NCBI GenBank assembly: GCA_010093605.1 | Contig: MU004185.1 | Location: 951,334-1,015,333, forward strand | Direction: 5' to 3' | Length of the DNA: 64,000 nt | Source of the DNA: Lophium mytilinum | Taxonomy: Eukaryota > Ascomycota > Dothideomycetes > Mytilinidiales > Mytilinidiaceae | Shown: positions 56,762 to 64,000 of the stretch, piece by piece | How positions within the stretch are numbered: the stretch's first letter is position 1 | Layout of the letters: each line of letters starts with the position of its first letter | Program-made: the position numbers and the translations under genes | Notes under the pieces: generated by a model | Database searches by the model: none | Seen by the model: the letters and a program-made list of their open reading frames with translations, nothing else | What the model was told of the DNA's origin: nothing

Positions 56762-57869
56762 ATGTCAGCATCCCTCAATCTTGGGCCTCCTAAGGAGAGC
56801 GCCCGCTCAAGATTTCTCAACTCACAGTTCCGCGCCTCAGTCCAGTGGCCCCCAAAGGACACTAATATCGACGGCAAAGTTGCACTCGTGACCGGTTCCA
56901 GCAGCGGCCTCGGACTCGAAGCTTCTCGCCAGCTCCTATCGCTTGGCTTGTCGAGCCTGATCATCGCCGTGCGGTCAGTAGAAAAAGGCGAGCAAGTTGC
57001 GTCAAGGTTCCGCACCAAATTCCCCGAGGCCAACATCCAGGTCTGGCCCCTCGAGATGGAATCGTACGAATCCATCCAGGCGTTTGCTCGTCGCGCCGAC
57101 ACGGAACTTTCCCGCCTGGACATGGCCATTCTCAATGCCGGTACTCAGATGCTTGAATTCAGCGTAGTCCCTGCCACGGGACACGAGAAATTAGTCCAGG
57201 TCAACTACCTCTCCACCATGCTACTTGCTGTCTTGCTACTGCCGGTCCTCAAGGCGAAGTCACCCGCTGGCGAGCCTGGCCGGCTAACCATCGTCAGCTC
57301 GGGCACAGCTCGCGGTGCCACGATATCAGAGCCCAAGAACGCCCCAGTACTGCCCGTTCTCGACGACGAGTCGCGACCTTGGAGCGCCTTTGAGCGTTAT
57401 GCAGTTAGCAAGCTTTTGGGCCATCTCTTCATTATCAATTTGGAGCGCTATGTCAGCGCTGATGAAGTCGTCGTCAATCTCGCTGATCCGGGGCTGGTCA
57501 GTGGTACGGACTTGCAAAGCGGCGCACCGCTGCTTTGGGCCACTTTCTTCTACTGTTTGAAGGCGGCGATGGGGCGCACGTTGCCTGTGGGAGCTTCGAC
57601 ATATGTCGATGCGGCCGTCGTTAAGGGGAAAGAGTCGCACGGCTGCTATTTGGCGGACTGGAGCATTTCGCCGTAAGCTTCTTCTCCTTTGATTCCTCCC
57701 TTTCCTACGAAGTAGTACAGCGGATCGGCTAAGACTGATTTGACATAGATTTGCCGCATTCATCTACACGCCTGAGGGAGAAGCGATTCGAGAACAACTG
57801 TGGAAGGAGACGATGGCAGAGTTTGAGTTTGCTGGAGTTCAACGGATACTGGACGACTTGGATAAGTGA
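56762..57869 (+). CDS. Short-chain dehydrogenase/reductase
   Basis: Two exons, join(56762..57672, 57749..57869), with a 76-nt intron; 343 aa. The start MSASLNLG is the first ATG of the frame. Classical SDR features: nucleotide-binding TGSSSGLG (44-51) after KVALV, NAG at 125-127, the catalytic Ser in IVSSGT (179-180), and Y213-x-x-x-K217 in ERYAVSKLL. The Rossmann motif and the RSVEKGE after strand 2 resemble retinol-dehydrogenase-like and polyketide-modifying SDRs, which usually take NADPH. Skipping the last exon would lose 39 residues of the C-terminal cap (FAAFIYTPEG...LDDLDK). Next to two Baeyer-Villiger-type genes, it could supply or consume their ketone. Confidence 0.93.
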
Positions 57870-58255
57870 TGTTTTGGAAAAGCAGCGCGGACCAGGGCAG
57901 CCGATGTGGCAGCAGATTCCTGGTCCAATTCTGTTCACCTGCATATATTGTTAGACCCCTAGGACGATTGTTCTTGCACAAAAGGTTGGGGGAACGTGAA
58001 GCTGTGATGGTGACGGAGGATGGAGGAGGTTATATGCGAGGCGCTAGTGACTAATCTGTAACCCATAGTTGATTAGCGCAGGTGATAGAGGCGCTAGCTC
58101 TATTCTGGGAAGGTCAAACATCTTTCACACGACTTCTCGATATCGGAATTGGGCACCTATGGCATGAGATCGACTCAGTCCAGGGCGAAGGGCTCACATG
58201 ATGCTTCAATGGGTTATGATAATCGACTGGGATCTCCAATCTACATTCTCTATTC
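57870..58255. other. Intergenic, convergent 3' ends
   Basis: 386 bp between the stops of the SDR and the first monooxygenase gene. Nothing is recognised. Confidence 0.6.
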
Positions 58256-60532
58256 TCAAACCTCGCCTATGTACCACGTACTATCTCTTTCATCGTCTCC
58301 AGTATCCATAGTACTGAATCCGTTCCCCCAGAAGCCGAATCTATTCGTCGTTCGGTACGACCAATCATAGTCCTGTTCGCGCTTAGCCGCATTCTTCACC
58401 TTTCCGCAAAGATTAAAGCTTACCTCCCACCGTGGATTCTCTAGCGCATCAAAGAAGTGCAAACGACTCCCTGGCCACATCATTATAGGGCCGTCTGCCT
58501 TTCCGCCTTTGAACCATGACCTGCATGGCGAGTCCCACGCTGTCCGCTTCAGGTAAAGTTCACGGTGTTGCTTGAAATCGTCGACTGCTGCTTGTCTGGG
58601 CGCAAAGGACTTGACGTCCTCTAGCTGCATCTTGGTGATGATCTTTTCGATGTGACGTGTTATGACCTCAACTGACGAGATGACAGAGCCGTGGCCGTAG
58701 GGGCCGAAAGGTCCCAACATCACTAGAGCAGTAAGGTTAGTGAGGTTTCTCGACAGGAGGCCCGGAAAATGGAAACATACTAAAGTAGTTTGGAAAGTTG
58801 GGTGTCGTCATGCTCAGATAAGTTTGTGCGTGCTCGGCAAAGGCATCCCGCATGTCCAATCCGTTTTGGCCTACAATGGGGTATCTTGGCCGAAAAGAAA
58901 CGTCAAATCCGGTAGCGCAGATAAGCACATCTATTTCATGCTCCACGCCGTCTGCTGTTATAATCCCTTTCTCTGTTATTTCTGTGATACTCGAAAAGCT
59001 TACGTCGCATTTCTCTTCGTCGGCGATGCACTCTAAATACCCATTTCCAGGGGTTGGGCGCTAGGATAGGATTAATACATTTCCTCGACAGAGCCTGGTT
59101 GCCAAATGGACTCACTCTGCAGCCAACTGCAAACTCTTTTGGAACCAACTTGTCGATCAGATGTTGCTTTTCATTTAGTTTACGTGACATTTCCATTCTA
59201 GCAAACTATGGAAGAACGATTAGCAACTCTAGTCCAAAAGCCGCGATTGAAGGAGCGCGAACCTCTAGAGCCTCTAGCTGCTGCGGCGAGCCTTTGATCA
59301 TCTATTCTCTTGTTAATGCCAGATACTCTGGGGAGGGAGCTGGCCACCAACCATAGCAAAGTTTTGATTGACTTCGAGTTCGACAGCCTTCCTATACTTT
59401 AGATATTCATCAGGGTGCTCTGCGAAGTGTTTCTTCTGCTCTTCTGTGTCTATAGTTGTAAGTTTCCTTCGCAATAGGATTCGCGAGGTGGTTCCTTACA
59501 TGTGATGTTCTCTCCGTGTTCTCCGGCGAATTTTGAAGCAAACCCGGAGGTTACCCAGGATGAAGATCGTATGAAACACTTCATTTTCTTTATTTCTAGA
59601 TTACTATTATCAGATAGCTACTTACAGTGAGGTAAGATCTGCAAACTTACTTGGGAAAATGGCTGGTATTACTTGAACAGCGCTGCTACCATTTCCTATT
59701 ACACCCACAGTCTTGTTCGTCAGGTCGATTGAATTGTTCCATGCAGAGGTATGAATTCGCCTTTTGAACTTCTCTACTCCCGGAACGGCTGGCCATTTCC
59801 AGTGGCTAATAGCCGTGGTTAGCGCACGTCTTCAAGGGTTACCGAAATCCATGGAGAAACATACTTGAGGACTCCAGTTGCGTTGATTAAGATGTTGGCT
59901 GTGTCTTCGAACGTGTCGTCGACGTTGTCGCCTCGCTGGACCTCGATCTTCCATTCGCCGAGATCCTCATTCCACCAAGCGCCAACAACTCGGTGATTGA
60001 GTTTGCAAAACTCACCGAGCGAATGTGTTGCGACGACATCTTTGAAGTAAGCCAGTATCTCCTGCGATTTCGCGTAGCTGCCTCAAAGTTAGTTCTTGCG
60101 TCATTTTGATAATGGGACGTAGCTGAGCACTTACTACGTAGTCCAGTCAGGCTTCACGTGCCATGAGTATGTATAATTTACCGCAGGCTTCACGAGACGT
60201 CAGTAGTCTATACAACAGACCCTAAAAAGGGCGGGACTTGAGCTCACAATGTCGCAAGCGCAGCCCGGATACGTGTTTTCGTACCAAGTGCCTCCGATTT
60301 CTGGGTTCTTCTCGTAGCACTGCAAGCTGACATTGCCTTCTTTGATGCGTGGGCTGAGCTTATGGGCGATGTTGATGGCCGAAGCTCCAAAACCAATGCA
60401 AACGACTTTTATTGGCCGCCGCGAGCCCAGTGGTTTGTCCTCGATAGAATATCCGCGCGCATCGGTGGTGGGAATGGCCTTTGCCTGCGCCTTGATCTCC
60501 TCAATGAGCGCTTGGGTTGCTGAAATGGCCAT
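58256..60532 (-). CDS. FAD-dependent monooxygenase (Baeyer-Villiger/FMO type), copy 1
   Basis: Eleven exons, complement(join(58256..58372, 58424..58722, 58781..59060, 59116..59205, 59263..59301, 59352..59449, 59500..59595, 59651..59805, 59865..60077, 60135..60187, 60248..60532)); all phases agree; 574 aa. FAD-binding IKVVCIGFGASA (GxGxxA form, 41-52), YEKNPEIGGTWYENTYPGCACD, NADPH-binding VGVIGNGSS, and the late DVLICATGFDVSF are present. The Baeyer-Villiger fingerprint FxGxxxHxxxW[P/D] reads F196-KRRI-H201-TSA-W205-N206: one residue short, without the Gly, and with Asn at the end. Exon 7 (39 nt) and its donors GTTGGT/GTTCGC are the least certain part. The last intron (51 nt) is stop-free. 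It shares a promoter with the second monooxygenase. Confidence 0.88.
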
Positions 60533-60677
60533 GATTCCGCTGAGAAAGCACTAGACTGTACCGTTCTGCACCGCGGGTGCCCGTGGTCTTTAGAAGCACC
60601 ATTTCGACCACTGCTTGCTGTCTCGTGCAGCTGCCTCGCGATGGCTGCAAGCGGACACGGTAGCTTTACCCGGCGCT

Positions 60678-60688
60678 CACGTGACGTC
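60678..60688. promoter_or_regulatory. E-box overlapping a CRE-like site
   Basis: CACGTG (60678-60683) overlaps TGACGTC (60682-60688), followed at once by CGGCCG. These match core sites of bHLH and bZIP factors. Such short motifs occur by chance. Confidence 0.35.
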
Positions 60689-60826
60689 GGCCGACAAAGT
60701 CCTATCGGCGTCGTGCTCGCGAACGAACCGGATAGACTTCCGAGCGACTCGATGTGCTGGCGGCAAAGGCCGAGGGGCGTCGATCAGTGCATGGGTACCC
60801 CAGAACCCCTGATTTCCCCACAGCGA

Positions 60827-60840
60827 TCGGATAACCCCGA
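60827..60840. promoter_or_regulatory. TCGG-N6-CCGA palindrome, candidate Zn2Cys6 binding site
   Basis: TCGG ATAACC CCGA is an exact match to the inverted CGG half-site arrangement with a 6-bp gap known for Ppr1 and UaY zinc-cluster regulators. It lies 241 bp before the second monooxygenase start and about 295 bp from the first. Function is inferred from the motif alone. Confidence 0.45.
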
Positions 60841-61080
60841 CGACATGTATCCTGCACGGGAACACCGTTGGCGTGTCCCTCACCCCATGGGGTTGGGATC
60901 ACGAGCGACGCCGGCGTGGGAAGATCTATTCCGGTTATCCTTCATCCGAATGACTTATACGGCAACCATGGGAACGATTTCGGGGCGAGACGCGGCGCAC
61001 AATAAGCTTTACGAGAACGACTGACCTCTTTTGTCTCAATACGATAGTATCATTGCTAGAGAAGATACCCCTAGATCACC

Positions 61081-62996
61081 ATGGCGACCATGCCTGTAAC
61101 GAACGGTGTTGCTGCCCAACGAGATGAGGCAGACCGGCTGCCCAAAGTCCCCATCCACAGTCAGCGCCAAATGCGCATCATTTGCATTGGTGCTGGCGCA
61201 TCCGGGCTCGCCTTTGCGTATAAGCTTCAGCGGTCCTTCGACGACTTTTCCCTGTCCATCTATGAGAAGAACCCAGATATTTCTGGAACTTGGTATGAAA
61301 ACCGCTATCCAGGGTATGTAGCAAATTCGAAACTATAGAGGAAGACCGGAAAGCTGAAGATTTGCTTACTTTATTCCCAGATGCGCGTGCGATGTGGCCG
61401 CTCACAACTACACATATTCGTTTGAGCCGAAACCAGATTGGTCATCAGTATATGCCGGCAGTGAAGAGATCTATGGATACTTTAAAGACTTCACTAACAA
61501 GTATGGCCTCAGCAAGTACATCAAAACCCGGCATGAGGTTGTTGGTGCGCGCTGGGACTCTCAAACGGATTCATGGCATGTTCAAGTCAAAGATCTAGCG
61601 TCTGGCTCCGTCTCCGAGGACACTTGCCATATCCTTGTAAATGCAGGCGGCATTCTGAATAACTGGAAGTGGCCCGCCATCAAAAATCTAGATCTGTTCA
61701 AGGGGCCGAAGTTACATAGTGCGGCTTGGGATCCCTCTATCGACCTCGATGGGAAAACAGTGGGCCTGATCGGAAACGGGTAAGCCCCCCAGCCCATTTC
61801 GCCGCGCATGCGCTGATTGTTGTATCTAGATCTTCGGGCATCCAGCTCCTCCCTGAGATTTTGCCTCGTGTGAAGAGCATGACCAACTTCATCCGAACCG
61901 CGACATGGGTAGCACCACCACTTCGCGGCATTGAGCAGCATAAGTACACCGAGGAAGAACTGAAGGACTTCGCCAACAAGCCCGGCCACCTGCTAGAACA
62001 CCGCAAGAAATACCAAACAAGTACCTCCGGCGTCTTCAATCTATTTATCAAAGGCTCGGAGACGCAAAAGCTAGTCCGGGCAACCATGGAGAAGCATATG
62101 AAAGACCAGCTCCAAGATCCCGATCTGGAAAGCAAGCTGATACCAAACTGGAGCGTTGGCTGCCGAAGGCTGACGCCCGGGATCAAGTACCTCGAATCCG
62201 TCAAGAAAGAAAAAGTCAATCTGGTTATAAGTTCCGTGACTGAGTTTACGCCAACCGGATGCAAATGTGAAAATGGAAACGAATACGCTTTCGACGTACT
62301 CGTCTGTGCGACGGGATTCGATGTGTCGTTCCGCCCCCGATTTCCGCTCCTAGGGCGGGATGGGAAGAACCTGCAGGATATCTGGAAGGACGACTCGAAG
62401 GGCTACATGGGTGTCGGGGCTCCGGATATGCCGAACTACTTTGTTATGCTCGGGCCAAATTGTCCCATCGGCAATGGGCCTATAATGGCAGCTATCGGTA
62501 AGCACCTTTGCTACCTGAGAAGTGAGCATTGAAACTAATCTACATTGCAGAAGCACAAGCCGACTACATTCTCAAATGGTGCGATCGTTGGCAGACAGAG
62601 AACATCCGGTCATTTACGCCCAAGTGGGAGGCCGTCGAAGACTTCGTCTCACATTCAGATCGCTACATGCAGTCGACCGTTTGGACTGAGAACTGCAGCT
62701 CCTGGTATAAGGGCAACAGTGTCACTGGGCGTGTGTCGGCTCTGTGGCCGGGCAGCACGTTGCACTATCTTGAGACCTTGGCCCAGCCTCGTGCGGATGA
62801 CTACGACGTCGTCTACAAGGGCAATCGGTTCAACTGGCTTGGGAATGGGTTCAGTCAGACAGAAACGGATTTGACTAGCGATTGGGCTTATTACATCCGT
62901 GAAAGCGATGATTCGGAGTATCTGAGCAAGAAGAAGCAAAGGCAGATCTTGACGAAGAGTGGAAGCAAGAGTGGTTCGGAGTTCAAGGTGATTTAG
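61081..62996 (+). CDS. FAD-dependent monooxygenase (Baeyer-Villiger type), copy 2
   Basis: Four exons, join(61081..61313, 61381..61779, 61830..62497, 62551..62996); introns of 67, 50 and 53 nt; 581 aa. FAD-binding MRIICIGAGASG (31-42), YEKNPDISGTWYENRYPG|CACD across the first splice, and NADPH-binding VGLIGNG|SSGIQ across the second. The Baeyer-Villiger fingerprint is perfect: F184-K-G-P-K-L-H190-S-A-A-W194-D195. The late ATG motif is DVLVCATGFDVSFRPRFPLLG. Such enzymes insert one oxygen of O2 next to a ketone to give an ester or lactone, using NADPH. The C terminus is Lys/Ser-rich (SKKKQRQILTKSGSKSGSEF) and shows no clear targeting signal. Intron positions differ from those of copy 1. Confidence 0.94.
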
Positions 62997-63676
62997 ATTC
63001 CTGGTTAATAAGATTGAGCGCCCAGTGGCGTCATTGCAAGACCAGAAGAGTGTGTTAATTTCGAAGAAACATCTATCCAGACTTCACATGCGAGTCACGT
63101 GCAAAGACATGTGCTTGACCTACAGCAGTAATCTTCGTCAAGATAGCAGGTACTACCGAACCGGGTCTCTACGCAATTTAGCCTCCCCGACGACCTGGAA
63201 TCAAACGACTAGCCCTACGATCGTCCCAAGATCTCGTTAGCCTCGCTGTAGCTCGGGGGTTGGACAGAAATCCCGCAGACAAACGTGCACTTGCGCATGA
63301 ACCGACGGCTACTCCACCGCTTCCTCGCAAATCAGGCCGAATTCAGCTTTGCATGAACCTGATGCAACTGATTTGTTCAGCATCTTTGAGTCGCATTGCA
63401 AACATGATACTTGCTGGTTCTAGCATCTTTCACATGTATACGAGATTATTTCTACGAATATAAATGCGTTCTACGGTGCAGTGAAGGTCAGAGTCATCGA
63501 ATAGCAGCACAGCGAAAGACGGCGAGTAAAGCGTACTTTCGCAAAGGACAAAATCCAGTATATGTTTCACATCTACGCCATAGAGCTCTACATCTGCGAT
63601 AATCTGGCCGGACTGGAGTGTCATCAGCTCCAAATCTACTTCAGACCCCCTGGAGTAGCTTCGGTCGCAGTGGTGA
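62997..63676. other. Intergenic, convergent 3' ends
   Basis: 680 bp between the stop of the second monooxygenase and the stop of the leftward transporter. No gene is recognised. Confidence 0.55.
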
Positions 63677-64000
63677 TCAAGTAGAATGGGCGACGTCGTA
63701 CTCAATGTGAGTTAGGTCTTCCTTCTCTCCAGCTCCCATTTTTTCCGTGCCTCCTTCTGCAGGTCGCTCGTCCACATCATCTCCCACAACCTCGTCACCG
63801 AAGACCGTGCTTAACTGTTCTAGCGTGTAGCCCTTCGTCTACCAAAGCTGTTAGATCTCTGATCAAGATGGGACGTTTTTCAGAACTCACCTCAGGAAAC
63901 AAGAAGAACACGGCCAAGATCATCATAAGATCCGTAGCGATAAAGACAATGTAGAATCGCCATCCAATGTTCTTGAACGCAGGAGCCGCAACTGCAGTCC
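63677..64000 (-). CDS. MFS sugar-porter-type transporter, C-terminal part
   Basis: Two exons visible, complement(join(63677..63838, 63891..>64000)), with a 52-nt intron (GTGAGT...GGTAG). The reading is AAPAFKNIGWRFYIVFIATDL, MMILAVFFLFPE|TKGYTLEQLSTVFGDE, the last transmembrane helix and PETKG[xT]LEE-type signature that ends sugar-porter MFS proteins. A hydrophilic tail rich in Glu and Asp closes the protein. The 5' part lies beyond the window. Substrates of this subfamily range from hexoses to quinate and lactose. Its place beside the oxidative genes suggests uptake or export of the pathway compound. Confidence 0.88.

Larger units (their letters stand above)
60533..61080. promoter_or_regulatory. 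Divergent promoter of the two monooxygenase genes
   Basis: 548 bp between start codons. It holds an overlapping CACGTG/TGACGTC element (60678-60688) and a TCGG-N6-CCGA palindrome (60827-60840), described separately. Confidence 0.65.

Overview
The window is nuclear DNA from a filamentous ascomycete (Pezizomycotina). Evidence: coding exons split by GT-AG introns of mostly 48-100 nt with CTRAY-like branch points, fungal-only families (HET, DUF6594, Zn2Cys6 and Fungal_trans_2-type regulators, Mug8/Msb1, GPR1/FUN34/YaaH), and one transposon with saturating C-to-T change of the RIP type. A Dothideomycete-like genome is plausible, but I cannot fix the class from sequence alone. Gene models were built by joining reading frames at splice sites and checking that phases agree; none is backed by transcripts.

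Layout. 1-9.6 kb: a tRNA-like scrap, a HET-domain gene, a single-pass membrane protein with a PPPY motif, a four-exon DUF6594 membrane protein, and a gene-poor stretch. 9.6-24 kb, housekeeping: a glycine-rich DUF7721-type protein, complex I 49 kDa subunit, a TPR-like protein, ATP synthase gamma (ATP3) divergent from DNA topoisomerase I (TOP1), and an atypical SDR/epimerase. 24-27 kb: gene-free and rich in degenerate repeats. 27-34 kb: a Rad53-type checkpoint kinase (FHA-kinase-FHA) and a secreted GtaA-type glutaminase. 35.16-37.29 kb: a RIP-destroyed pogo/Fot1-type transposon with perfect 42-bp ends. 37.8-53 kb: a Zn2Cys6 regulator, an acetate-transporter-family gene, a two-TM glycoprotein, a Mug8/Msb1-domain protein and a NAPE-PLD-like hydrolase.

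53.3-64 kb looks like a small metabolic gene group: GST, a pathway-type regulator divergent from an SDR (three 12-bp direct repeats between them), two divergent Baeyer-Villiger/FMO-type monooxygenases (a TCGG-N6-CCGA palindrome between them), and the 3' end of an MFS sugar-porter-type transporter. Ketone formation by the SDR, oxygen insertion by the monooxygenases and transport by the MFS protein would make a coherent oxidative route. No PKS, NRPS or terpene synthase lies inside the window, and the group runs off its right edge.

The items I rank highest are that gene group with its candidate operators, the transposon whose ends escaped RIP, three stop-free 3n introns placed next to catalytic elements, and a GC-AG intron in the cluster regulator.
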